A DNA stretch of 64,000 bases from Phaeoceros laevis. Its lineage: Eukaryota; Anthocerotophyta; Anthocerotopsida; Notothyladales. Below, in pieces: positions 34,777-44,912 of the stretch (position 1 is its first letter; each line of letters opens with the position of its first letter). Position numbers and translations under genes: made by a program. Where the stretch lies: assembly GCA_049999765.1 (NCBI GenBank), contig JBNGIQ010009148.1, positions 1-64,000 on the forward strand, in the 5' to 3' direction. The notes under the pieces were generated by a model. It was not told where the DNA came from. It saw only the letters and a list, made by a program, of their open reading frames with translations, and ran no database searches.

Positions 34777-35131
34777 GCCGCTTAAGCTTCAATCGCGCTC
34801 CGACTTGACTAACAGAATTCTATATCGAAGCAAACCAGGTGTTTGCGTTCAGTTCTGCCCGATCGTGCGCACTGCAAGATTGGAGCGTTTCCGATCTGCC
34901 TCAGCTGCAGAAGAACATTGACCATCCCAGATCTGCAATGTGTAGCTCGGACGGAAATCCGAAGCCCTAGCAGACCTTCCCACTCCCCACTCCCGTCTAA
35001 GACTGAAATCCGCCATGCTCGCGTTCGAGACAACAGTTTTTGAATTCGTCGGTCTTTACAAGTAGGGTTTTGCTTGGCCACACTTCAGACTTCCGGTTTG
35101 GGGGGAAAATTACCGGTTCCAAAGGGACCTC
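34777..35131. other. Intergenic: MOS14 promoter and PBD 3' end
   Basis: A 355-bp spacer between two minus-strand genes. No feature beyond these expected roles was seen. Confidence 0.4.
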
Positions 35132-36107
35132 TTAGGCTTGTTTGTCGACTTGGGGCCCTGGGATGGTGGGTGGTGGCCCAGTGTTGTCTTCTACCGTGTT
35201 CCTCCATTCTAATACACGGGCCCCGTCTTTGTCAACAATCTTAATCACGAAGTTCGGAGGTGCAGCTATCAATCTAGATCTAATCTCAGCAATGCATTTA
35301 TCTACTACACCGAGAGCTTCTTCAAGGGACATGTGTGGCTTGTAGTACTTGTCCATCAAGGAGAGCACGAAGTAGGCTCCTGCAAAACTTGAGGGATCAC
35401 TAGATGTAGAAACATGCTCCTATCACTATCAGGCAAGCGCAGCGCTGCTATGACGAATGTAAAGACCCTCACCGTATCCCAGGGCTCCCTTCTCGAGCTT
35501 GTGAAGAGTGGCAATGTAGTCCAAGTAGTAAAGGGATGGTCCTGCACCCTTATCCCAGCCCGCAATCATCATGTTGACGAAGTAGGGACTCTGCATACAC
35601 AGAATATAGCATTACATGGAAGCTGCTTGAAGAGTCATTGTAAACATTCAGGCAAAACCTCACCTTCCGAAGAGCATGCGCTAGCTCACTCCGCGTGAAA
35701 TTCGCAGCAGCAGCTGTGGACAACGGTGTCGCATTACAGTACTGGTACAACAAGATATTTTTCTGAATGAACTCGGAGAATTGCACCCTGCGGCGAGATA
35801 CACCACCTCTGAATTAAATTACACCGAGATGATACAAGCCGCAAAGGCTACGAATTCTAGGAACATCAGATCGGTCTAGGGTTGGGGTTGCAGAAATCTG
35901 ACACACCAAACTGAATTCCAGTAGACAAGGTTGCCGGGGACAATCTCACCTATCACCGTTCTCGCCAGTGGTGGCCATCAGCTTGAACGAGTCCAGCACC
36001 AGGATTTTGTCCTCGGTTGTTTTCTGCACCACAATGCTCTGCACCGCAGACGTGTCGGCCACAAGCAGGGCAAAGCCATCTCCAATTAATCCGAACGTAG
36101 ACTCCAT
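35132..36107 (-). CDS. PBD1: 20S proteasome subunit beta type-2 (beta4, PBD), four exons
   Basis: This is a structural, non-catalytic beta subunit of the 20S proteasome core in cytosol and nucleus. Exons 36107-35950, 35787-35664, 35590-35473 and 35379-35132 give 215 residues. Conserved landmarks are [19 protein letters not shown] at the start, [51 protein letters not shown] and [16 protein letters not shown]. The mature-type N-terminal Thr of catalytic beta subunits is absent, as expected for this subunit. The C-terminus carries an extra tail of about 15 residues rich in Pro and Thr compared with Arabidopsis PBD (about 200 aa). All three introns are GT-AG. The gene lies just upstream of MOS14 on the same strand and is presumably transcribed independently. 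Confidence 0.95.
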
Positions 36108-37143
36108 CACGCTCCGCTACGGTACCTGAAACGTCTGGGAAGCTAGAGAATTGCCTCGCCGGTTCGCGACAATTGCTCAAGTAAAATTGCCTACGATACT
36201 AAAGTCTGGAACCTGCAGGGTCTTCCTCCTGGCTCCAACACTTCCCGATGCTCTTAGGAAGTCGAGTTCTCTGTTGTGAGTGTCCGACGACATGAGAAAC
36301 GAGATTTATGGAGAGAGGGAGGTTTATTATTGATAGTAGTTTACTGTCCTGGGGTGAAGAGCAAGCACACTCCATCGCATGGATGTCTACTGCAGTCAGG
36401 AGGGGTGTACAGATGGCGACATGTTCTGCTTATTCACACAAGTTGATCCTTCAAATGTCCCGTAAGTCTTTACCTAAGTCAGAAAGGTTTCCCAATCTCC
36501 TTCCAAGGTTGGAAGGTCTCTTTGAAGCTGCTTTGAAGATCTCAAATGTTGACATTGCCGTAAACTCTTGTCCAAAAATGCCCTGAATTTTAGTTCATTA
36601 TCAAGTTTTGCATGATAACCAATTGTAGACATGCATGGCTCTCGTAGTTCACAAGGGCATTTACTTTGTTGCACTCCATGCTGTTTCCACTCTACTCCCT
36701 CGGTTTGCTTTGTTGTGTTTACTCCACTTTCCTTGTTTGGCTTGTTCCGATGGAGAGAAGTTTTTAACTTGTATGATCGAGGCCAAGCAGAAAACGGCTA
36801 ATCAATAGCTTCCTTTAACTCGGCACTTGATAAATCCCTACATATATAGGATAGAAAAAGGTTATAGGTCACACGCTATGGAGGATATGGAATACTAGCT
36901 TACCAAAATATTGTAAAGACTAGGCTAGTTTTGAAATGTTTTCTAAATTTTGTCACAACATGATTCACAAAATCAATAGGATTCAATGTATAATATGTAT
37001 GGTCAACAAACATAATTATACATGAGAATATATCTCACTAGCCTCTTGAATACATTGGTGAAGCACCATCTCTTTCTCTCCAAAGTCCTCCCTATGTTTA
37101 ATATGATCATTTCATATTTGAAGCCAAATCTCTACCATTCAAG
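36108..37143. other. AT-rich intergenic DNA, no gene seen
   Basis: The left 200 bp should contain the PBD promoter. The remainder becomes markedly AT-rich from about 36750, with no conserved frame. Confidence 0.45.
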
Positions 37144-37650
37144 TTAGAGCTTAGGTTTTTTATTGGCTAATCGCATAAAAGTAGCTGGACAGAAATCTTG
37201 TGTTTGTGGTGCTGGCTCATATGTAATTGTGTAGCTTACTGTACAATCTACTACTTCCATTCCTGCCATCAAATAATATGGACAACGAAAAAGAATCTCT
37301 TTACCAACGTGTGTTACGCACTCGCGGCACTGTTGGCTGGTGCTCATGGTGGGATTGTGTCCTTCCTTTCCATTGCAATGTGCTTGACCTACATATATAA
37401 AGGTATATTGACCTATTTGGGTGGAAAATTGGCTCTCGCAACCAATTGTAGGCACTCGGTGATCAAATATTTCAATTAGATCTTCACTTGTAGCTCTCAT
37501 TGCATTCGCGATGAAAATATGTAGCGTTAAAACTCTTGGTTCATATGCAAGGTTGCATGAAGTACGCACAAATTTCGTGTTAGGACTTGGAACACCTTGA
37601 ATGAAATCTGAGAACAGTAGTACCAAAACAACAATCAACATTAGATCCAT
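37144..37650 (-). CDS. Diverged Gnk2/DUF26-like secreted protein
   Basis: From the ATG at 37650 the frame gives 168 residues with a clear signal peptide (MDLMLIVVLVLLFSDFIQG). The rest resembles a single ginkbilobin-2 (Gnk2, DUF26, stress-antifung) domain: an N-terminal Cys (RTSCNLAYEP), then AHC, QQCREC, FRCPYYLMAG and VVDCTVSYTITYEP, matching the order of conserved cysteines. The usual C-x8-C-x2-C core is stretched to C-x15-C-x2-C by a short insertion. Single-domain Gnk2 proteins are secreted carbohydrate-binding antifungal proteins; that role is inferred. An upstream in-frame ATG at 37761 would add a second hydrophobic stretch and is less likely. AT-rich coding sequence and repeat-rich surroundings contrast with the Gnk2 gene at 46.3 kb. 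It could be a pseudogene, but the frame is intact. Confidence 0.6.
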   Translation of the reverse strand: MDLMLIVVLVLLFSDFIQGVPSPNTKFVRTSCNLAYEPRVLTLHIFIANAMRATSEDLIEIFDHRVPTIGCESQFSTQIGQYTFIYVGQAHCNGKEGHNPTMSTSQQCRECVTHVGKEILFRCPYYLMAGMEVVDCTVSYTITYEPAPQTQDFCPATFMRLANKKPKL

Positions 37651-37787
37651 ACTAGTAACCAAGCACAATTTACAAGACATAATGGTCATCAAAATCAAAT
37701 AAGAGAAACAAATGGATATTGCAATATCATGATTTTTAAATGGATTATGGAAAGTAGACAAAATATTCTTCTAGAAAGAATATTGTA

Positions 37788-38420
37788 CTAAAAGCTACGA
37801 AAAGCATATACCATCATTTTTATCTGTGATATCTACTGTGATAGTGAAGCCGTCTTGCAAGTTCTAAGATTTATCTATTTAGTTGGCCTTGCCTTTCCAA
37901 AAACCATGTATTCTAGAGTCTAGACTATTCGTTTCCATAAGCTCAACATTATAGATATATCATTTTTTTTCTTCCTGATGGATTGAAATACATGCACTAA
38001 ATCCATATTGATTGGCTTCTTTACTAAAGGAACAAGGTAACAGTACTTGTGACCTGGTACGACAACAGCACATGATTGGTTTCTGTGCGTTCAGAAGGAA
38101 TACGGTAATAGTACTTGTGACCTGCTAGGACGACAGTAGATCATGTATTAAGGCCCTGAGCTAAAAGCTACAAAAGCATATACCATCATTTTTTTCCATG
38201 ATATTGTGAAGGTGTCTTGCACTAAGATTTATCTATTTGGTAGGCCTTACTTGTCCACAAACCTTGTATTCCAAACTATTCTTTTCCATAAGCTGAACAT
38301 TATAAATATCATTTTTTCTTCCCCATGGATTGAAATACATGCACTAAATCCATATTGATTGGTCTCTGTGCTAAAGGAAGGAGGTAATAATACTTGTGAT
38401 CTGTTACGTCGACATCAGAT
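37788..38420. repeat. Imperfect tandem duplication, period about 373 bp
   Basis: The segment starting ctaaaagctac at 37788 recurs from 38161. Shared stretches in the same order include gcatataccatcattttt, aagatttatctattt, cattgaaatacatgcacta-like sequence and aaatccatattgattgg. The two copies differ by substitutions and small indels. A block with gtaataGTACTTGTGACCTG appears three times (about 38034, 38103 and 38385), so shorter duplications are nested inside. Confidence 0.75.
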
Positions 38421-38422
38421 AT

Positions 38423-38534
38423 ATACATCAAGGCCCTAATGACTTTGTTCGATCAGATGTATACATCAAGGCCCTGATGACTTTGTTCGATGGTACATGT
38501 ATACATCAAGGCCTTGATGACTTTGTTCAATGGT
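38423..38534. repeat. 38-40-bp tandem repeat, three copies
   Basis: The unit atacatcaaggccctgatga followed by ctttgttcgat occurs at 38423, 38461 and 38501, with small changes between copies. The repeats happen to keep a frame open on the plus strand (38396-38638), but nothing suggests that it is coding. Confidence 0.85.
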
Positions 38535-39020
38535 ACGAAGAGCAATCAAAGCAATCCACGAGAAATGAGAAACAATTGTCGATAATTGTGGCTACATCGC
38601 AGTTTTTTTCTCAACCATTGCGTGCTTTTACAAATTGACGTTCATAGTACTACGATTTAGTTAGTACGTGATCTCAAGTTGAATATGGCTCATGTGTGCC
38701 TCTCTCTCTGGGACGATATGCGCGGAAAGAGCATATCTCTTGCCGTATTGTTGCTCGCCTTTGGTTCTACTTTTATTTGATTCTGTCGTGCAGCCATGTA
38801 AGCTAGTCTTACAACACTGCCTTGCCCTAGCAAGACTTTTCGTGCAAGAGGCAAAGAAAGCGTTTCTTTCTATCACCCCACAAAATGTACCAGTTGTGAA
38901 TGCTTTATTATAAAGAAGGAGCCAATTCAACACAAAAAAAGTAAGTGTTCCTTTCCCTAGCAAAACTTTTCGTGCGATGTAAATATTTGAGCAAGGGACA
39001 AAGAAAGTGTTCCACATCAA

Positions 39021-39356
39021 AACCACTGTACAACCAAACTACGAAGCCACAATTTAAGAGTCCTGCTTGGAAGAGCACAATTGGATTGGGTGGATAGAAC
39101 TTGCATGAGATGCGGAACATATGAATTAGACAACGAGGAACACATGCTAGTCTGGTGCCAGGTGTTAGAGGACATCACGCAAAGATTCCAAGGGCTTTTC
39201 TACAAAGATGGAGGGACAACCAAGTACACAACCCTAGTGGAGTTCATGCGACAGGTGAAAAGGAAGTTATTAGGACAATTCCTAACGCACGCATCTATAG
39301 TAGGACAAAATATGGCTAAGTATAGAGTGGACTTGGTTAAGCTACAACGGCCGTGA
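39021..39356 (+). mobile_element. Fragment of a retroelement: RT-associated zinc-binding tail
   Basis: A frame with no ATG at its start encodes LRSHNLRVLLGRAQLDWVDR, then a Cys-x2-Cys (TCMRCG), a His-x4-Cys arrangement (EEHMLVWC) and QRFQGLFYKDG. This order resembles the zinc-binding region found after reverse transcriptase in plant non-LTR retrotransposons. The reverse transcriptase itself is not in the flanking sequence, so this is a truncated remnant. No target-site duplication or poly(A) tail was identified. The assignment rests on motif resemblance only. Confidence 0.5.
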
Positions 39357-39766
39357 GTGTTCCATACTAGAGATGAGGTTGGCATGGCTCCCTAATGTTT
39401 GTGGTGAAATATTTATTTCGTGGCTCCTTATTTAGCATAGACGGCCATCACTCCCTCTAAGGCGGCACCAATATGGTGGCATGCTCAATTCCTCTGTGGA
39501 GTTGGTATAGCACGACCATTACTACTACTACACTGTCTTTCTTGCTAAGCTGCAACTATTTCAGCAATAAAAATGGGTACCGCGTCTGTCTTCAAACTTC
39601 AAACTTGAGGGAACTCGTGCATGCGTCCCAGCACTATACTAGAATTCAATCATTCACTATACCAAAATTCCTATATTTACTAGATACTCGAATTCATTCG
39701 TTCATTTATTACGAACCTCATTTATTAAGGAATGCACAATATACTACAATTCATTCATTCATTGAT

Positions 39767-39796
39767 TATCACTATCACTATCACTATCACTATCAC
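39767..39796. repeat. Microsatellite (TATCAC)5
   Basis: Five perfect copies of the hexamer TATCAC. Confidence 0.9.
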
Positions 39797-39802
39797 CATG
39801 GT

Positions 39803-39907
39803 CCATTGGTACATGCACACATAACAATTCCAAGCTGATTAGAATATGTCACCATTGATCCATTGGTACATACACACATAATAAATTCAAGCTGATTAGA
39901 ATATGTG
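39803..39907. repeat. 57-bp tandem duplication, about 1.8 copies
   Basis: The copy starting ccattggtacatgcacac at 39803 recurs at 39860 with a few substitutions; both end in agctgattagaatatgt. Confidence 0.85.
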
Positions 39908-40967
39908 AAGACAAGGGGTTGGAGGAGGGAAAGATATGTGGCATGTTATGCCCTGTTCTTGCCCTACCGACAAGAACTCTGCTGTCCTTAGTGCTTAATA
40001 GTTTTCCCACCTCACTCAGTAGTTCTCAATAACCCATGAACAGTTAGGCTTAAGCAACAACCAGAGACGTATGGAATGCTCTAATATGTGGAATGCTCTA
40101 ATCTGCTGAATATCTGAGTGCTACTAAAGACTTGACAATATTGACAACATACTACTTCAACTCTTAGTATTTAAATAGTGTATATATCACCCAACAGCTA
40201 TGTGTGCAGACAAAATCCCCTTGAAAAATCCCCTTGCAGCGACTGAATCCCCTTGGCCAGACGCAATGACTTAACTAGGCCGTCAAGGGTTCAAACCTTG
40301 ATCTATCTATCACTCGCCTAGCAACAATCAACACCAACACATAATAAAGTGTGGGCCAAGTTTCCTTCTTTCATATGTTGGTGGCCTTTCATTTTCGCCA
40401 CATAGATAAACACTAGAAATAAAGTTCTTCTTCCTTGGTCCTGCCTCCCTAAATGCTTGACCCAGGCCTCTATTAATCATCCAAACATCAAGTTAGCCCT
40501 AGAAACACGGGCAGCCTATCTTCCGCATTTGGATTAGCGACTGTTTCTACTCCAGGAAATGGGAACCTTCAGGATATCTTAACCCAGTCCCAGGTTCAAA
40601 CCCTTACTACAGCGTAAACACGATGTCACACCAGGTACAATTACCTTACACCAATTTGACTTGGACCAGTGTGAAGAGGTGAATTTCGAACCTACCTCTT
40701 GGCCACGCCTCTTCCTCAAAACCTTTTCTCAACCTCTAGATGCAAATCTGGCGCTTCACTAGCTTGGGACCGCCCCTACGTTGACAAGGTAAAATTGAAC
40801 CTTGCGGTTCCAGACACGAGCACCGTCGCGCAGGATGAGAAAAAATAGGTAGAAGACCCAATCTTGCTCCGCTATCAGTTCTACTAGCAAAATGTCTGAC
40901 AATGTGTGGAACTACGCTTCCGACTAAAAAGCTGGCAACCACGAATCCGTAACCATGTGTCAAGAGA

Positions 40968-42542
40968 CTAGCCAACTGTCTGAATAGCCCGGTCGAATGC
41001 CAATTCAGCACCTGATGCACGTTGGACAAGGAGATGACCAGGGTGTAGAGTTTTGAGTTGGCTGCAACACAACAGAAAATAAGAATCTCGTACTGGAGAC
41101 AATAGAAATCTGCTAAAGACACCCTAACAGAAACCAAATCGAGCTAACCTGAGGTACCGGTTTGGCGGCTTGCCCAAGTGAAGACTACACACAACTAGGT
41201 TGGAAAGAGTATCCGCGTCTTTAGCATCCTGCAACCAACATGCACATCCAACAGGCAGAAATAATTCCACACCCACGCAGAGAATCACGATAATTGCCCT
41301 GATACAAACAGGGAAGATTATCAAGGTGCTCACACAAATGGAAAAAGTTCTTGCCTTGTTTAGTGCCTCAAGAAGTACAGACTCTGCATCCTCGAAGTGG
41401 CCCATGTGCATATTACATACGGCACTGCCATTCATGATTGGAACTGTCCAAGCGTACTTTTCACAAAGTTCCTGAAATATGTAGAAGGCTTCCTGTATCT
41501 TTGAGCCACCCTACAAATTACCAGTGCCATAAGAGATTGGTCAGTTTGAGCAGAGGCTAGGTTCTGGAATGTGGTCCCAAAAGCCCAAAAGGACAATAAA
41601 CTAACAGGCCCTACCACTGCAAGATTCAGCCAGGCATTTGCTAGCTGTGTCAAGGTGTGGTCTTCATCAATCTGCTGCATTATCTTCAGTTGCTTTTCAG
41701 CATAGTCTGTCCTATGCAACTTCAGGTAAATTTGGACATTCAAAGCGTTTCTGTGACATAAGGACACATTAGGGTGACTCTATGAGATGGCATATATGGT
41801 CTGACAACAGATCTAGCATGCTAGAAGTCTTTCATCTGCTGGAAATGGAATAAGTAACTCACAGTTCAAGAGTCCCTCCGCCGTGTGTTAACTTGAGAGC
41901 AGAGTTGTAGTCTTGCTCATTGGCGTAAATTGTTCCGGCAATCAGCAAAACTGTAGGGTTGCTTGCAATGGTGGAATCAGCTAGCCACTGGTGCAGGGTT
42001 TCCAACGCTTTGGTCTGCAAAGGAATATGAGCCAGGCACACTGATTTTCAAGATACAGCGACCGACACAGTCATATGAAAGCACCGGACTGCCAGTTGCA
42101 GACGCTTGTGACATAACAAGGGGAGCAAAAGTCGCACATCGAAAGAAATTCCGTACCTTGTCCTCTCCACCTGACAAATAAAGGGCAAGAAGCTTCACAG
42201 CTTGAAGTGCAGTAGGTGCTGAGCTGTTGATCTCATCAATGACCAGCTGCATTGCAAAACCAACTGTCATTAGGCCCAACTGCCGATCAAACTTTAGATC
42301 AGACTGACACAATGCGAGCTGCAGCTGTGGCCGATCTGTATCTTTAGACAACTTCTCGATTTGGATGCAAGTGCAGGTACCTGGTAAGTGCCCAAGGCTA
42401 CGTAGGAGCGATACACAAAGACATCTCTCTCAAGAGCCTCTGCGTCCGATAACCTTGCAACGTTGCTGTCGTTGATGGCCGCCTGGAAAGCTCCCAGATA
42501 GAAGTTGTTGCGTAACAAGAAGAGCGCATCCGGGCCGCTCAT
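40968..42542 (-). CDS. COPE: Coatomer subunit epsilon (epsilon-COP), seven exons
   Basis: Epsilon-COP is a TPR-fold subunit of the COPI coat acting in Golgi-to-ER and intra-Golgi transport; it stabilises alpha-COP. Exons 42542-42381, 42246-42157, 42014-41863, 41750-41615, 41510-41355, 41228-41149 and 41061-40968 join in frame to 289 residues (Arabidopsis about 292). Recognisable sequence includes LFLLRNNFYLGAFQAAIND, APTALQAVKLLALYLSGG, IMQQIDEDHTLTQLANAWLN, GGSKIQEAFYIFQELCEKY and DADTLSNLVVCSLHLGK. The intron after exon 5 has a GC donor (AACAAG|GCAAGA), where the family requires the reading frame to continue at LNK|DAKDAD; the others are GT-AG. With the SEC23 gene this window encodes both a COPI and a COPII coat component, which looks coincidental. 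Confidence 0.95.
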
Positions 42543-43107
42543 GATTGCCCCTTTGTCAGCTACTCTTGAGACTTCAAATCGCTGGGGCGATTCAGATTGT
42601 GGAAGCCAAAACAAATCCGCGCGTTTCCCCAGTCTTCCGTCCAACACAAATCGTAAGGGCTTGCTGAGTCCAAACGAAGCTTTGCGCTGCGTGTAGAGAG
42701 CGGAACGTGCAATTCACCTACAAACCTTCTCCGGCAAACATCTTTCCACACATACGTACTCGCAGTCTAGCCTACTCGACTTTAGACTGACTTATCATTA
42801 TGAACACCTTGGTTTTCTAGTTTTTTCTTCCGTTAAAGAGGGGTTGGTGGGTACCAGATGGACTTGTCTGGAAGCGCATTCCCGAATCCTATGGAGTCGA
42901 TCCAGCTTACCGCCCTTGTAGGTGACATCGTGCTACACCTGTGAGTCTTACGAGTATCATATCATATAATAGGTCACACGAAATGTCCGCAAGAATGGAG
43001 GTGACGTGTTTTTTGGGTGCTGTGTCCCGATTTTTGCAAAGTTCCCTAATCAGTATATGATACAATCAACACTTTCGTACTGGCAACAATCATAGAGCAA
43101 ATCCCAA
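42543..43107. other. Intergenic: epsilon-COP promoter and GTPase 3' end
   Basis: A 565-bp spacer between two minus-strand genes with no recognisable feature. Confidence 0.4.
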
Positions 43108-44912
43108 TCAGTAGAAGATCTCTAGGGTTGCTTGATCCTGAGACACCGACAGGGAGATGGACTTCACAGTCTTGTTGATGGGCATCTTCACTTCAGAACC
43201 GGCCTTCACAACGACTTTGCTAGACGAATCCTGCAGCTGCTGAGACGCTTGATCTTCGGCAATTGAAGGTGCATTCCCAGATGATGTTGCAGTCGAAGAA
43301 GCATTCGCAGAATTGTTTCGAGCTGAGGCCTCAGGAATACTGGACAGTTTCTTTGCCTCCTGGAGTCCAGGATCTGGTTGCCATCTCCCGTAACCCTCAA
43401 ACTGGTGGGCAGGCGAAGCATCCCTGTATTGCCAGAAATCCCCACCTTGCCCTGTCTGACTGTTCCTCTGAGGAGATGCCCGACTCCGAATTGGTCGTAC
43501 TCCCTGTTTCTTTCGTTGGAAGCTCTCATACAACTCCTTCAACCTGGCCTGCAGCACATCCTCATCCATCCTTGTCAGGCTCTTGTCTATGCGATACGTG
43601 TTGCTGTTGGCCAGATGATACGTCCTAGCAACTTTGGAATGAAACTTAGCGGAAACAATGTACAAGGAGGGCAAGGCGGTGCTGCTCCCTCCGTCACCTG
43701 TTGCCTTGACTACACTTGCTTGAAAAGCATCGTTCACACTCTGACGAAGCTTCTGGCCTGCCTCTTTCATGGAGAGAGAGGAAGCCTCTGCCTCACTTAT
43801 GGCAGCCAAGTCCGCCTTGTTCCTCACAAATATGCATGGTTTTTTCAAATCTACTGCACAGGCTCGGGCAATTGTGCCATCCACGTCCAGGAACTTGTCT
43901 GCTGACACCACCATGATGCATTCAAAAGGCTTGAGCTTGCTCACCAACTCCTGGGCAGCGGCTTCTGTCTCCATGGCCTCCCCTGCCGGTATGTCATAGA
44001 AGACGAAGTCCAAATACCTCTGGTCAACCACCCGCTGTACGGACTGCGGTATGAAATGCGGGTGCCCAAACTCGGAAACTGGAGATGCTCCTGTTCATCA
44101 AACGCACCCACATAACTGGCAGAGTCAGCTCACCCAGACAACTGTCAACACTTTCTTCGCGTGCACAATTTTAATACACCCAACTCCAGACACCATCCAT
44201 CAAGCTCTGTTGCTTGTGAAAGTGCCTAAATACCTCCAGTTACCTCGGTCGGTGTCGTTAAGACCACACAGAGCGTTGATGAGAGCGGACTTGCCAGACC
44301 CTCTTTGCCCCACCACCGCTACGTTGAAGCAGCCTTTGTCCAAAACAGTGCCAAAGTTATCCAGTGTCGGCTTCTCTGCAAATGAAGCTCCGTCAGAACC
44401 CAATCTTCCTAAGCCTCATAAGGAGCTGCATCCAAGAGGATATGGGCACAAGGATTTGGGCAAAGCATACCCTCCACGGACCCAGCAGTAGTGCTGTCGC
44501 CTCCAGGCCGCACCTCCCTCCCAGGGGAATCCACATAGGTCTTGTCTGTGTGGGAGTTGAAAACGTTCACACCGGGAGGACGTGAAGATCTGGCCTCGCT
44601 GTCCCTCTGCGCTTTCATGGCCGCAAGGTTAAATTCATCCACACTGCTATATGACGCCAGGTTGATGCTGGCCTCCGAGTAGGCATTCCGATCCGCACCC
44701 GCATTGGTTTCAGTGCCCGAAAACACTCTTGCGAGGGGCGTGCCTGGTGAGGAATGGATCTCCTTGGGCCCCGGGCTGCTCGGCCTGAGATTCATGGGAG
44801 GCTCGTCCCTGGCACTGGCACTGGCATTGGCCTTGCCAGCTTTGGACTTGGAATGGCCCTGGAAAGTGAGCTTCATCTTGCTCTTGGCTGATTTGAAGAA
44901 GGAAGCCATCAT
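43108..44912 (-). CDS. IRG-like P-loop GTPase, three exons
   Basis: Exons 44912-44471, 44375-44244 and 44090-43108 join in frame to 518 residues. The first 147 are basic, Ser-rich and probably disordered. The GTPase core has a P-loop GQRGSGKSALINALCG at 170-185, a G3-like DIPAG at 224-228 and a G4 NKAD at 282-285 preceded by IFVR, as in immunity-related (IRG) GTPases. A helical region follows, then a Gln/Ser-rich tail with RSRASPQRNSQTGQGG. IRG proteins in animals remodel pathogen-containing membranes; plant relatives are poorly characterised, so I give no function. There is no transmembrane segment and no signal peptide. Two adjacent Met codons (44912, 44909) can start it. It is divergent from the Gnk2 gene 1.4 kb away. 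Confidence 0.75.

Larger units (their letters stand above)
37651..39020. other. AT-rich, duplication-rich intergenic DNA
   Basis: Contains a 373-bp-period imperfect tandem duplication and a 38-40-bp triplet repeat, listed separately. There is no supported gene; the short frames at 38661-39026 show no homology that I can recognise. Confidence 0.5.
39357..40967. other. AT-rich intergenic DNA
   Basis: Holds a hexanucleotide microsatellite, a 57-bp tandem duplication and, at its right end, the epsilon-COP 3' region. No gene was seen. Confidence 0.45.

Noticed and set aside
38396-38638. 80-codon plus-strand frame
   Set aside because: It is kept open by the 38-40-bp tandem repeat and has no support as a gene.
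19148-42542. Functional clustering of COPII (SEC23) and COPI (epsilon-COP) genes
   Set aside because: They are 20 kb apart on opposite strands with unrelated genes between them. Chance proximity is the simplest reading.
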